Position numbers and translations under genes: made by a program. A DNA stretch of 64,000 bases. Source: Falciphora oryzae. Its lineage: Eukaryota > Ascomycota > Sordariomycetes > Magnaporthales > Magnaporthaceae. Location of the stretch: the NCBI GenBank assembly GCA_000733355.1, contig JNVV01000010.1, forward strand, positions 600,324 through 664,323, given 5' to 3'. Below are positions 20,521 through 33,068 of the stretch, in pieces. The stretch's first letter is position 1. Each line of letters opens with the position of its first letter. The notes below the pieces were generated by a model. It was not told the origin of the DNA and made no database searches. It saw only the letters and a program-made list of their open reading frames with translations.

Positions 20521-21189
20521 GACTTGGAACTGCGCGAATCGAAATCCGGGGAGACGGCAGGAAGCTGGGGATCGGTCCAGGGCACACAGGGACGGGCCAA
20601 TTGCTCTGCAACGACAGCGGGAAGGGAATTGAGCAGCAAGGCAGTGTGAATTCGCCAAGCTCAGTCGAAAAGCCCTCTCGAGGAGACACGATTTGGGACT
20701 TTTTTTTTTTAGTGAACCCCTGCAATTGCTGCGTTGGCCCAAAGCCCGCACGTGCACCCCACAGCCAGCCCATCTCACTGAGCTTGTGCTGGGCCCACCA
20801 AGCTGAGGTGGTGGCCAAAGCTGGCCCAATGAGACGGTGCGAGCGGATCCTTTTAGGAAGCCCCGGTCTGGCGTCCCTGGCGCTCAGGTCCAGGAACATA
20901 GAATTTCCGGAGCAGCCAACCAAAAGTCAAAACTCCCGTCTTGGCTCCTTTGGACCCCAGCCTGGATTACCTAATCATGCCAGCGGAGGCCGATCGGCTC
21001 AACTGGACAAGGCTTTCAGGGCAGCCCCACTTAATCCTTAATCGCAGCCTTTGGGTGACAGCGGATGCGCGAGAGAAGACGGCAGGAAAAAAAAAGTCGA
21101 TCGCGTCTCCAAGAACGGGCCTCTGAAAGCCATTGCGCAAATCAAATCACGACAACGACAACTATCGCAACACGATCCCGGCCGTCACA
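20521..21189. promoter_or_regulatory. Bidirectional promoter between BFR1 and RPB5
   Basis: The two start codons face away from each other across 669 bp, so both genes must be driven from here. A T10 tract at about 20700-20711 and an A-run at 21087-21095 lie inside. No named site is assigned. Confidence 0.6.
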
Positions 21190-22141
21190 ATGGAGTCCAC
21201 CGAAGCGAAGACCCGCGAGGCACGCAGGCTATGGCGGGCGTGGCGGACGGCTCACGAAATGCTCCAGGACCGAGTACGCGCTCCAACATCACCCTCGCCG
21301 TTCCCAGCCGCCCGGTTTCCCTGTCTGGGGGGCGCTGTGATTTGCATCGCGCCGCCAGAAGCGCGATGCATGGCGCCGTGCTCTGGGCCTTTCGAGCTGG
21401 TCGTTAACAATGGTGGCGTTTTCCTAGGGCTACGAGCTGTCGCAGGAAGAGGTCAACATGTCGCTTGATCGCTTTCTCCACGAGTACACCGACGGCGCCG
21501 GCAATGTGGAGTAAGTCCAACGACCCAGCGGCTCGCGAAGCAGCCAAATTGGATGGAGGCGTACTTGGGCAGGTGGCAGGATGCTTACCGCATGTCTGGG
21601 ACGCAGCGCCTCGAAACTGAAGTTCTCGGCCCACCCGTCCGAGGCCATGATCAAGAAGCACACACCCCCGCCGACGGAGCAGAGGCCAGACCCGGCGCCC
21701 GAGTGCGGCACGGTCTGGGTCGAGTTTATGGGAGACTCGTCGGACAAGTCGCTGGGCATCCAGGCCATCCGCAGCTTCATCCAGTACACGGTCGAGCACA
21801 ACTTCCACACGGGCATCATGATCACCAAGTCTGCCATCTCGTCGGGGTCGCGCAAGCTCATCGGCGCGTCGGCCAACTACGCGACGATCGAGGCGTTTAT
21901 GCTCGAGGACATGCTCGTCAACATCACGCACCACGAGCTCGTGCCCAAACACGTCCTGCTCAGCAAGATCGAGAAGGCGGCGCTGCTTGAGCGGTACAGG
22001 CTCAAGGAGACGCAGCTGCCGCGCATCCAGGTCAAGGACCCAGTCGCCCGCTACCTGGGCCTGAAGCGCGGGAACGTAGTCAAGATTATACGGAGCAGTG
22101 AGACGGCCGGCCGGTATGCCAGTTACCGCCTGACGGTGTGA
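21190..22141 (+). CDS. RPB5: RNA polymerases I, II and III shared subunit Rpb5 (ABC27)
   Basis: Exons 21190-21273, 21428-21510 and 21607-22141, 233 aa. Introns of 154 and 96 bp have donors GTACGC and GTAAGT. The N-terminal jaw domain (RLWRAWRTAHEMLQDR joined to GYELSQEEVNMSLDRFLHEY across intron 1) leads to the highly conserved C-terminal assembly domain: HHELVPKHVLLSKIEK, RYRLKETQLPRIQVKDPVAR and GLKRGNVVKIIRSSETAGR, ending SYRLTV. This domain contacts Rpb1 and is shared by all three nuclear RNA polymerases. The length fits the family (210-235 aa). The first intron could also be skipped or read through, but only splicing joins the jaw helices in frame. Confidence 0.96.
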
Positions 22142-24815
22142 TGCTCAGCCGGTCTCTTCGATCTTGCTGGTCGCATTTTCCGAAGTGCAAGGTGTTTTTT
22201 TTTTTTGTTCGTACCTGGTCTTTTCCCTCCCCTTCTTTCTCTTTCTATCATTTTTGCATCTGGACTTGTTCAAGTTTTTGGGCAGTAGGCGTTCACTCGA
22301 GGAATGTTTGGCTTTATCCGCATCGGCGTTCGTCACCAAAAGGGGGTAATGGATGTCGTCATGTCCTAGCTTGTTAGATTGAGATACCAAGTTTGCATCG
22401 GTGCGGCCGACAGCACTGCGTATAATTCAGGAACTTGGTGGCCCCTGAATACTTGCTGCGTCCTGTATTTGGGGTGCGGTGCGTGGCGTGGCGCCCCTAG
22501 AAACGTGTTTTACTTGAATGGCGTGCAACCAGAGACAGGAGGTAGGACTGTGAAGTAGCACGTGTACACGTGCATCGTCGGTTGCACGCGTTTCCCAGTG
22601 TGTTGAGTAGGCGGATGTTTTCACTCACAAGCAGCAAGTGAGCCTCCCGGGCCGAGCTTCGGCCAGAATATGCCCGAGATGAGGCACGCTCTCGCAGCCA
22701 GGCGGAACGATCGCTTCCTCGCCGAGTCTACTCGACCTTGGGACGGACGCAAGCATGCATGGAACTTTTCGCGATGGCCAAGGGGGGGCCGTTGGTTTCA
22801 TCAATCTTGATCGGTTCAGGGGGTGTGGTTCGGCTGGCTGGCTTCCTTGGAATCGGTTGTAATTGTTGACAATCTCAATTCTGCGTGTATCCAAGACGTG
22901 CGAATCGAGGGATCCAATTCTATTTCGGACGTCACCTTTTGACAACGAACTACGGCCCTCGTTCATGCAAAGGATAACGGTGTGTGTGTTCATGCCAGAA
23001 TCCGTCCGTCCATCCATCCGATCCAAGCACCCCTTGCTCCCCCATCCTAGTAGTCACCTTGATCAGAGGAACCTCCACCATCCTGGATGGATAAGATTGT
23101 CATCGCTCCCGCCCCACACGTTCAAACCGTTGCGCCGGACCCGGATACCCTTGAAACCTGGCACTCCCCTCCCCCTCCCTGGCCAATCGTGGGGAAAGGG
23201 GAGTGGCGTGCGTGGCTTTTTTTTTTTTTGGCAAATCACGCGAGCGAGAAGCACGAAAAAGCAGGAGGAGCCGAACCATGGCCCTGTCCCGTCCCCAATG
23301 CCAGGCCCTGTTCCCATCCAGTTTTATCCCATCGGCGACCTGGGGCAGCTGGAGCAGCAGGGGCCGCGTTTTTTTTCTTTTTTGATACGACCGCTGGAGC
23401 TTTCACACGCCCATCTCTCGAGTCCACGCAGACACCATTACGGCTCATCCACCATGCGACAAAACATGACGTGGTAGACTACCTAGTACCTAAGACTTCC
23501 CAACCTCGAGGCACCCCTCTCCCCCAGGGGTATCCCCATCACGTCCAGCGTACAGGTGACTAATCCCCCCTCCCCCAGGCTGCAATCCGTTTTCCCGGTT
23601 AGGAAATCCACCGCGCGGGGGGCCAGAGGGGCATTGGCGTTCGTTCGCTTTTTATTACCTGTCATTCCGGCCGTCCGGATCTCGAGCACTAGCAGGAGCA
23701 TGCAGAACACTGGGCAAGGGGCCAGCCTCCCGCTTTTGCGTCTTGTCTTTTCCCCCTCGTTTTCCTTCCCTATTAGCCACGCGCCGTTTCTTTCTACCAG
23801 TGAAGGGGAGGCACCGTACGTACAGTGCGATACCAGGATGACGCACAAAAGACTCAGATATCAAACAAACTTTTGGAAACCCATCATCCGAACGGGGAAA
23901 CATGTGTGTCTCGAACGAGGTTGGTTCGACGGGATGCATGCGCGTCTAACACAACCTCGGCCCGTAAAACATCGTTATGGACAGCACGTTGTGAGAGAAC
24001 TGGGAAACAACGCAGAGGGAGCCCGGATCAGAAACCACTTCTATACATCACCCTCTCGGGCTTGATTGCCGTACTCTCTAAGCTATCATGCTCCTACCTG
24101 GGACTACCTAACCTAGGTACTCACGTAGAGCCCGCGAAACAAGAAACACAAAACAAATGGGGTATATAGTGAAAAGTGAACGAAAAAAAAAAAAACAGCA
24201 ACAATAACGGCTGCATACGTGGCCAGTGATCAACAACCGACAAGCCCGTCCGACCGCCCTCGTGGGCCCGCCATGAGAAAACAGGAAAAATATGGGAAAA
24301 CAAAAACAATACATGCCACCCCGACGCTGGCTATGGACGCGGTCCAGTTAGTCTCCTCGTTTCTCCGTGTCCCAGTACCCTCCGTTCTAGTGCCGCCATT
24401 CCCGTCACGCTAAAACCAAAATTTCCCCCAAGCCCTGCCGATCATGGACAGCGTGATGAGCCGGCTGCTTTGGAACCCGGAGAAGAACAGTAAGGAAAAC
24501 GCTAACGCCATCCCAACCCCCATGGTCCTTTGGTCTAGAGCCCGTTGTCCAACCGAGGCTTAAAAAGAAGCCTAGAAATGAAAGTAATCGCGTGCCTGCT
24601 GAAGATGAAGAACAAAGGAAATAAATAGAAAAAACAAAACCATCGTCCCGTCGTCAAATTTATACATGTCTCATGGCAACATTAGAAGCTAGGGGACTCA
24701 ATGCTCCGCTTCGTTTGTGGTGTGGGTATATGTTCGTAGTAGGTTTTTTTTTTTTTGTGTGTTTGCGCACTGGTTTGTTCGGTGCTCGTGAAGCACGAGT
24801 TGCAGCCTTGGAGAA
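22142..24815. other. Convergent 2.7-kb region without a gene
   Basis: Between the RPB5 stop and the stop of the receptor gene. It contains long T-tracts (22196-22206, 23219-23230, 24743-24756) and simple C/A-rich DNA. Open frames up to 169 codons have no coding character. Copies of a short TACCTAGGTA-like motif occur at 23478-23494 and 24103-24120. Confidence 0.55.
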
Positions 24816-26620
24816 TCATTTGGGCGGGCCAAGAAGCCCGCCCGCATCATTCAGAACAAGGCTCTCGCGCCTCGGAGAATCCGAGTATGACGACTCGAAT
24901 CGGGGCTCCTGCGGGATCGGCTCGAGCTCGGTTCCGGAGGATGCAGGCGGTGGTTGATTGTTGCCGGCCGGGCTCCTTGCCCTGGCCCGGTTGCTAGCTT
25001 GTAGGCCGCCGGCAGTACCGCTGCCGCTGGGGCTGGCACCATTGTTGCTCCCGCCGAGCGACCCAAACAGAACCCCCAGGTCCTGGAGGAGCTGCGTCGA
25101 TCCTCGGCGTGTGCCGGTCGAGCTCGCGTTCATGGCAGTTGCTGGCACCGATGCCGAGGCGGGTCCCGAGCCCGAGCCGCTTGCGATAAAGGAGCTGGCC
25201 CGCGGGGATAGTAGCGGGTCGACGCCTGAAGTGATGCTGTCGCGGCGGGTGGTAATGGTTCTGTCGTCGTCATCGTTTGGCAGCAGGCCGCCGACATCGA
25301 AGAAGGACACCTTGCGAGGCGTCGTCGTCGAGTTGCTGCGTGAGCTGTAAACATCGCGTCCATTTAGGAGCGAAGAGTCGCTGCGGGTGCCGCCGCTAAT
25401 CCTGCGGCCGTCTATCGTCAGTGAGGACGATGGGAACTGCCATCCCTCCATGTCACCGACCGGCCGGACTAGCGGCGCCGGCTGGAAGAAGGGGTGGCTC
25501 CCGAGCCTTCCCGGGGACTCGGGAACGTCGCGGAGATCTGGCTGCACGCCCAGGCCCAGGTCTCGCACCAGATCCTCGTCGCTGCCCCAATGCCGCACCA
25601 TAGTTGGGCGTCGTGATCGCGAGTCGCTGGAGCGGCCAACTGAGTCCACGATGGAACCATACTTGAACCGCTTCTTCTTTGTGCCTCGGTCCCGCACAAA
25701 AGTTCCCAGCACGAGCGAGTTGGACGCGCCGGTAGCGAACAGGATTTCGATGGATGCCAGTAGGGACCGGGTCTGTTGGCGCCCGTTGGCTTTGAAGACC
25801 TGAGGCACGCGGTAGATGGTGGCGCCGACAACGGCCAAGCTGAGACAGAAGAGGGAGACGAGCTGGAATTTGCGCTTAGCGGTCATGGCGCTGCGCATGA
25901 TGAGTGGGATCGGGAAGAATACGAGGAGCAGGTCGGTGAGTACGTTGCAGATGGCCATTGTGAGCAGGTTCGCGTATCCCTGCCGGCACTGGCCTCCTGG
26001 GTCAGGCAGCACCTGCCAGTAGTTGGTAAAGGGCCGGCACTCGGCCAGGTCGCTGATGACCACGGCCAGGAACGTTAGTCCCAGAAGACACCGGATCATG
26101 ATCAGGGCGACCCTGTAAGAGCGTGACCAGGAGACACCTGTCAAGCGGTGGAAGTACTCGAGGATGGCGGCTTTATAGACCCATAATCTAAGATGTAAGA
26201 ACAAAAAAGAGTTAGTCTTGAATCCGCTGGAGAAAGTGCCTCCTGTAATACCAGTCTCCTAGGAGAAAAGCAGCGGGCTACATACGTTGCGGCATGGAAT
26301 ATCCGGCTTAGGAGCACCAGGCCACTGGCAATCTCCCTATTCCGGATTTCCTGGGCCGTGAGATGAACACCGGAGAAGTCGGCATTGTTGGTTCCGTAGA
26401 CTAACACGACATGGACGCAGGCCATGCGCGCGAAGAGTGGGATGATGGCGACGGCCGCGATGCGGTCTTCGGCGAACAGTGCCTCGCTCCGCACAAACCG
26501 GCCGGCCGTCCGGATAAGGATGAGGGAGGTGGAAAAGATGGTGATCCACCAGCAAACCAGCAACGTCGGCTTGTCAAAGTGGGCATCGCGATACGAGGGC
26601 GGGCTGGAGTACAGAGACAT
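24816..26620 (-). CDS. PTH11/rhodopsin-like seven-transmembrane receptor
   Basis: Exons 26620-26286 and 26187-24816, 568 aa. The 98-bp intron has donor GTATGT, branch GACTAAC and acceptor CTTAG. A short extracellular N-terminus without a CFEM domain precedes about seven hydrophobic segments, among them LLVCWWITIFSTSLILI, IASGLVLLSRIFHAATLWVY, ALIMIRCLLGLTFLAVVI and LVSLFCLSLAVVGATIYRV. The loop SDLAECRPFTNYWQVLPDP with a later GGQC supplies the conserved cysteine pair of the fungal rhodopsin-like (PTH11-related) family. The following ~300 residues are a long cytoplasmic tail rich in Ser, Gly and Arg with many potential phosphosites (RRDSITSG, SRRPT). These proteins are presumed plasma-membrane sensors; the ligand is unknown. 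Confidence 0.8.
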
Positions 26621-29600
26621 AGTATTCGGGCTGGCTCAGAGTGTGCCGGGTACCAGGAAGACAGCAGTGGTCTTCTCTCCCCTCTGGAACCACGCCCGTC
26701 AACCTCCGCAGGGGGGACGAGCGGGGAGGTTGGGGCGGCTTCAGTCGACCAACGGCAGGCACGGGAAGTCACCTGGCGCGAGCGTGGACCGTATTTGCTA
26801 CCTCGGCCTCAGGCAGTCGGCCTCTGGCCCGGTTGGCCGGCGCACAAGTCGTCGTATCACCAGGCGGCCCGGGTCCGGTCGGTGGGTAGGCGGGAGTGAT
26901 GGCGCTGGGCCTGACTGGCGAGGGGTCATGCGCTGCTGTGATTTCGACAACGGGAGCAGCACGTGCCCGGTGCTGAGGCCGTCGCGGCGGAGGGTTGAGG
27001 TTCGGGATCGGCTACTTGCGCCACTTGCGACAAGGCCGCCAGCCGGCGCATGTACTTGGGCTGGTTCGGCGGGGCGCGGCAGCAACACGGATAGGCTGAC
27101 GGATGGCAGCGTTCGGAGGAGCGCATTCTCGCGGCTCCTAGGCCAGAGCAAGCGACGGTGGATAGAGACGTCGTCTGCACCGCACTAGGTAGGCACCGGG
27201 TCTGGGTCGGGAGAGGGAAGGAGGTGGAGGGACTGGAGCTGGTACGAGGAGGCGGCGAAACGGAACGAGCCTGGTAATATGCCTCCGCAAGCTGCAAGCG
27301 AGGCCCTGGGGTCAGCGCGACAAGGGTGTGTGGGAGTGGGGTGGTGGTGTCGTGCCGTAGTGAGCAAGGGGCCCGGTGGATTGTGCGTGGGCTTGCGGGC
27401 GAGCCAAGCCCCAGGCGGACCAGGGGTGTACGGGCGAGCGATATCGATGGTCGAGGTGGGTGCGGTGTGGGCGAGTAGGAGCGAACGCTGGCAGCTAGCC
27501 GCTGGGCAGTCGCAGTCGCAGTGCCAGATCCAGTTTCCCGTACCCCTAGAGGCGACGAGCTGGCCGAGGGATTCGATGCTCCCACAAGGCCCAGCAGGGA
27601 AGGATGACCTGTGCATACAGACATGTGCACACCGCAGCATTGCCCAGCCCATTGGGTGTGTGCGGCGGCTCGACGCATGTCGTAGGCAGGAATAAGCTGG
27701 GCTCACTCGTTTTGCAACCCCATGGGGTAGCGTTAGCCGTCGGCGAGTGAAGGGCGGTGCCGGGCCCGTTCCGTGTGGCCGCTCGCGCTGTCGGGCAGTG
27801 AATGAGTGAGACAAAGCCCCGAAGCAGCTCTACGACGTGCTCTAGCCTTGTGCACCCAACAGTTCGGAGTCCCGCTTGGGGCTAGGCACGGAAGAAACAG
27901 AGCTCAATCAGGGGCTGGCGTTGCCCTCGCGAGCTTGTCTGGCATATCGATCCGTACATAGATGGAGGGGAGGTGTGGCTCCGAGAGGCGGAGTGTGCTC
28001 CTCCATCCTGGGGACCCAGCGGACCGCCTAGGCGAGCGCAGCCAAGTACCACCCGTCGGCCCAGTGTTCAAGAGTGAGCGAGAGAGAGTCGATTGTGTGC
28101 CCCTCTGGAGCACGGGCCGACTCCCACAGCAGGCCGACATGGGAAAATTAGACCCTCACCGCGGTCGTCGAGCCGGCCAGGCTGTCTCGTAGGATGGATG
28201 GGCAGCCGGTTGGGGTTGCAGAGCAGCCCGCCCGAGCACACGGTGTTCAATATCCGGCGACCTAGGCAGGCGGCTTGGCTGGTAGGTACCTCGGGCGACG
28301 TGTACCTCTGGCCACCAGGCAGCGCGTGGTCCACCAGAGGGCACCAGGCTGGTTGTGCAACCCGCAGCGCTACTCCCTCCCGTGGCATCTTGGTCAGGTA
28401 CTCGTCACCAACGGGACACGGGCCAAGTGCTGGACGTCGGAGCCGGCCTCGCAGCCCAGACCGCCGTGCCACACACCATAAGCGTTGGCAAAATCCACCC
28501 AGAGGCAAATCCCAATATGCAGGCTAGGTGGGAGGGTGGCTGGTAGCCGCCGCCGCCGCCCACGAAACGGGTCCAGCACACAGACTCTGAACGGACAGTT
28601 CAATGACGAACAACAAAACGGCGGGCGACCGGACAATTTCGCCCGTTGACTAGCGTGACCCTCGGCCGTTTTTTTTTTTTTTTTTTTCCCTTCTTTTTCC
28701 TCTCTTCCTCCCCTCCCTGCCCGCCTGCGTAGCCACTCCGTAGATATGCATGGAGCAGCAGATGAGGCACTGCTTTGGTTGTTATCAGCGCCGAGAGCCA
28801 TGGCAAAGGATCCATTGAAGCAGCTGCGCAATGTGTGCCGTAGGACCTTGTTCGGCGATGGGCCAACCTTTCTTGGAGGCCGGCTGGAGCCAGAGAAGAG
28901 ATAAGCATGGGACCAGATGCCCCTCTTTTTCTAGGAGACCCAACCTTGCTCCTTTGTGCCTGTTAGCCGAAGGCCGCGAGGAACCCCGGGCCAGAGGGAC
29001 TCGAGTGGAGGAGCAGGGGTCGAGAGGAGGGAGGGGTGACATCGTTTTCAGGGCAGGCGTGGCACCGCGGCCCATCAAACGCCATCGAGCGCGCTGCTCG
29101 CTCCCTCCTCCAATCATGCGTCGCTGCGGCCACATCCAGCCCAAGGATGTCCCCCATCTGCGTATCCAGAGGAATGGGTCGCCGCTCCGAGAGCTGCGTT
29201 GCGGCCGCAGAAGGCGAGGTGACTTTTCGTCAGGCAGGCAGGAGAGCAGGAGAAGAGCAGGAGGAAGAAGACAGAGGGAGCGCTCTTTGTGAAGGAATGG
29301 GCCCACTGCCGACGTCGTCGCGAGACTAAAGAGCAGGCCAGGCTTGCGTGCTTCTCTTGCCGGCACATGGTGAGGCAGCAAAAAGAGGGCCTTTCAATAC
29401 GTGCTTGATTGTGCGCCTTTTTCACGGGGCCGATTGCGATGCGATGCGAGGCCCCCCCGACTCGTGAGATTGGGACCCTCAGCTGTAGCCCCACCTTTTG
29501 TGAGCTGCCAACGCGCTATTTTTCAATTGTGTCTTCGTTTTTTTTTTTTTCCTCCTTCGGGCTGCGCCGTTCCTCAGTTCGCCGACCAAGAAACGTCATC

Positions 29601-32132
29601 CGAGGTTATCATCCGTTCAGCCCAGGCGGGGATGGAACGTTTTGTCCTTTGTGTCTGACCGCCGCCGTGTGTATGTACAGTACGGTGCAGGCATACCTGG
29701 CTGACCGTGTTGCCCAATTGCAAAGCACAGCTCCGCAGATGGATTCCTAGATTCGCATTGTGTTCGCTGTGAATGGAGGGGCCTCCCCCTCTTGCGCCTG
29801 TGCCGGCGTGACGAGAAGGCGGTCAGGTCCCGGCCGGCCATCTTGAGGCCAGCTGATTTGGGCGCCACAGCAATAGTGCGTCTGCATTCACTCTTTCAAT
29901 GACGTTTTATGCATCTCCATTGCACTGCCCGGGCGAAAGAAAGTTGCACGATAGGCACACGCCGTGGGGGCCTCCTAACCTCTGCCTGCCAATGTGCTGA
30001 TCCATGATTCTCAATATTGGACCTGCCAGCGGGAAATGGAAAGCACACACGCACACAGCACGGGCGGATAAGGTTATACTGGAGAAGTCCCCGCCGTCAG
30101 TCGGGTGTGCAACCCCCACCTCCAGCTTATCTCGTGACGAACGAGGCCCAACAACACCCTGTCAGGCCAGCAGAAGGAAGAGGGCTTCTTGATGTTCAGA
30201 TCGACCGACCTGACCACTACGGCCGCTCGGCGCCATTATCATTATCAACGGATGACGCCGCTGACGCCAACGACCGGCCGGCTTCCGTGGTTGTCTGCAC
30301 GGAGGATCTCGGTGGCGAGTGTCTGCAACTGTCAACTGTTGGTCCCGCTTGGGGTTACCAGACCAGGTGAAGTGGGTTATGCAGCATGGTAGTACGTACT
30401 ACCTCGCACGATGGATATGCCAACAGCTCGACCAAATGACCAAACTTGGCTTTGCCCGCATAAAGTACATTTCCTGTTGTACTTTGGTGACAATGGCTGC
30501 TTAGAAGATGCTCTCGGCTAGGTACCTGGTATGCGGTATACCCGATGTGAGCCGCCCAACGAACTGTCCTCCCGTCCATCAAACCGTACTTTAAAATAGT
30601 CCAAAGCAACATCGCCGTTCTGAGGGAGAGGTTTTGGCTTTTCCGAGATACCACTTCAAAGCAGTGATGTTTCCCCAGCCGGGGTAGACTTCCGCATCAG
30701 TCGACCGAGACGGAGCTCCCTCTGCTTTTGTCGCCATCGTAACGGGCCCTACCCTCCCGTGCTGATGGAGGGCCACACTAACTAGGGCGACCTCTCGAGT
30801 GGCACCCCACGCTGCGGCACGCACGTACCACCTCACCAACTTCCGCAAAACGACTTGCGTGGAGGCGTGGGGAGGAGATTCCGCATGTTGCATGCATCCT
30901 GCAGCCCAGTCCAGCCGAGCCAGCACAGCAACCTCCCCAAGGTGCGAGGTGTTCGCTGACCGACTCGTCTAACCCTCCCTAGCCTGCCTGGCCTATGTAC
31001 TCGGAGGAAAGAAGGAAAGAAGGAAAGAAAAAAAAAAAAAAAAAAAAGGCAAGACAACCTCCCATTACCGAGATTGCTTGGTTACCATCTCGCCTGCAAA
31101 GTCCCAGCCAGCGAGCGGTAAAATCAGGCAGCCGGAGGATGCCAGACATGGCGCCTTGGAGCGGTCTGGGCCGGCGGCCGCCTCAGCGCTGTCGCTGCAC
31201 CACGACCTAGTCCGCAAGGCAAGGCGTCCTGCACCAGAGACTGCCTGAGCCCAACTACGCCCGAGCCGCCACCAGAAACCGGGACCAGTTGGAGTGCCAC
31301 GGCGAGAACCGAAATGGGGTCGGGACGTTCGTCTCTCCTGTTGGGCAAGAGGGCCCTGCAGCGCAACAAAACTAAGCGGCGCCCAGCCAGCCTCTCCCTA
31401 GCTTTCTCTCAAATCATCCGATGTTGCTTGCCGCGAGACCGCCAGTTCTTTGATGACAGCCAAGTCCAATCATGTCCCACACGCAATAGTAGATAAACAC
31501 AAGTGGCTGAGGCTCTCTCTCACCTGTGCGACGGTACCCTCCCTCCCAATCACGCACCCTCTCGCCCAGCCGCAAATTATGGCAATTTACAGTCAGACAT
31601 CAGACGTCCGGGGCTCTCTTCAACTCCTTCCTGCCAATGCTGTCTTCTTGGATTTTCATGGCTGTACGCTCGCTTGGCCTGCATCATGCCATCTGCCCGG
31701 CGAATAGGAAAGCGGTTCATGGCTGGCAGCATTGGTGCCTCTCGGGCGTGATATCCCATCTCTTGCTTGCCGTCCCTTGCCCTTTCGCCTCGGGTTTATC
31801 TTGGTGGCACAGGCTCATGCATGATCCGGCCGTCAGCATTGATACGGCAGCAGACCAAAAACGGCCATTTCATGCTAACGAGAATGTCACCCAAGCCGGA
31901 AGAGTGAGAGTGGTTCGGTCAGCGACTAGAACCGGCATTATTTTCGTCTTGCCAGCTGCCTCTGGCTAGGGGGTAATATCCCCTTTATGCACTTACACAC
32001 CAACACATTGCTCTCGTGCTGTCCATTTTGGGACAACATCGTTGCATGTAGTGCCCCCGATTTAGCAATAAAACACTTTCCCATGCATTCCCTGCTGCCA
32101 CAGTGTGTTCGGGCATGCCCAGAAGAACAAAA
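26621..32132. other. 5.5-kb region without a convincing gene
   Basis: Upstream of the receptor gene and downstream of the PNPOx-like gene, this is the largest gene-free stretch. Numerous frames of 60-254 codons overlap on both strands, but they are Arg/Pro/Ser-biased, lack family motifs and cannot be joined by sensible splicing. T-tracts occur at 28671-28687 and 29539-29550, and an A20 run at 31028-31047. Copies of a GGTACC/CCTAGG-type short motif are at 28281-28290 and 30517-30531. No terminal repeats, transposase or reverse-transcriptase motifs were seen. It may carry a long receptor promoter or non-coding transcripts. Confidence 0.5.
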
Positions 32133-33068
32133 CTACGGCCAGAGCTCGACCGTCTCCCAGGTCCCATCCTCGGCGCTGAGCCGGTAGAGCCAGCGGCGCG
32201 GGTCGTCGGCGGCCAGCAGCACCCGGTCGACCTCGGCCGGCACGATGACGCAGACCAGAAAGTTGCGCCGCGCCAGCCCGTCCTCGAGGTCCTCGACCCG
32301 CTGGCCCAGGCCCTCGCCGACGCCCGGCGCCCGCCGCCGCGGCGTCCCCGGCGCCGGGTTGCGGAACGTGCCGCGCATGGCCGGGCTCAGGTTCCCAAAG
32401 TGCGCCGTGACCTCCGTCTCCCAGCTCCATTCCTCCTCCCCCTCGGGGCCGGCCGCCGCAGCCGCATCACTGCTGCTGCTCCTCCTCCTCCTCATCCGCG
32501 CCCCGATGGCCGCCCTAGCCGCGGCCGGTATGCCGATCCCGCCGCCGCCGAGCAGCCACGCGTCGCCGCGGACGCGCCACTGCGTCTGCGTCGCCTCGAC
32601 CCACCAGACCGCCTCGACGGGCCCTGGTTTCGCCCCTCCTCCTCCTCCTAGGTCCGCCACCTTGTCCATGCGCGCGTCTGTCGTGAAGACGGGGCAGTCG
32701 CTCTCGTAGACGGCCGGGTTGCGCGGCGCCGGGTTGCGGTCGTCGGCCGGCAGCTCCGCCCACAGGCCGCGCAGCATGCACGTCCTGGCGCGGGGCGAGA
32801 ACGGCCCTGGCGACGACGACGACGACGACGATGACGACGACGACGACGATGACGATGACGATGACGATGCGTCGTCCTGGGGGTTCTTCTGGTGGCGCAG
32901 CGTGCTCAGGACAAAAGACGCCTGTGGCATCTGGGACGTGTGCTCTAGGAAGTCGGCGCGCCACGGGGCCGCTGCCGGCGCCGATGGTGACGGCGCGGCC
33001 ATTGCGCGGAGGCGGGTGCTCCGCCCTGGCAGCGAGGTGATTATGGAAGCCCGTAGAGGCATGTGCAT
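32133..33068 (-). CDS. Pyridoxamine-5'-phosphate-oxidase-like flavoprotein (Alr4036-type)
   Basis: Single exon. Starting at the first ATG (33068) gives 311 aa; an internal ATG at 33002 (MAAPSPSAPAAAPWR) would give 289 aa and is nearer the usual start of the family. The first 22 residues have no acidic residue and several Arg, so they could target mitochondria. Family signatures are APWRADFLEHTSQMPQASF at the start, ARTCMLRGLWAELPADDRN, TTDARMDKVADL and VWWVEATQTQWRVRGDAWL, and the C-terminal WLYRLSAEDGTWETVELWP. The fold binds FMN; the substrate is not established for this subgroup. An uninterrupted run of about 20 Ser interrupts the domain near residue 70, and an Ala/Gly/Arg-rich insert follows. 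The DNA is extremely GC-rich and the antisense strand shows a poly-Asp frame. Confidence 0.75.
   Translation of the reverse strand: MHMPLRASIITSLPGRSTRLRAMAAPSPSAPAAAPWRADFLEHTSQMPQASFVLSTLRHQKNPQDDASSSSSSSSSSSSSSSSSSSPGPFSPRARTCMLRGLWAELPADDRNPAPRNPAVYESDCPVFTTDARMDKVADLGGGGGAKPGPVEAVWWVEATQTQWRVRGDAWLLGGGGIGIPAAARAAIGARMRRRRSSSSDAAAAAGPEGEEEWSWETEVTAHFGNLSPAMRGTFRNPAPGTPRRRAPGVGEGLGQRVEDLEDGLARRNFLVCVIVPAEVDRVLLAADDPRRWLYRLSAEDGTWETVELWP

Noticed and set aside
19492..20649. 385-codon plus-strand open frame, Leu-rich and resembling a membrane protein
   Set aside because: Antisense to the BFR1 coiled coil; Glu/Lys codons read backwards give Leu-rich frames.
26424..27188. 254-codon plus-strand frame across the receptor's first exon
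   Set aside because: Antisense to exon 1 of the receptor and continuing into non-coding DNA; no motifs.
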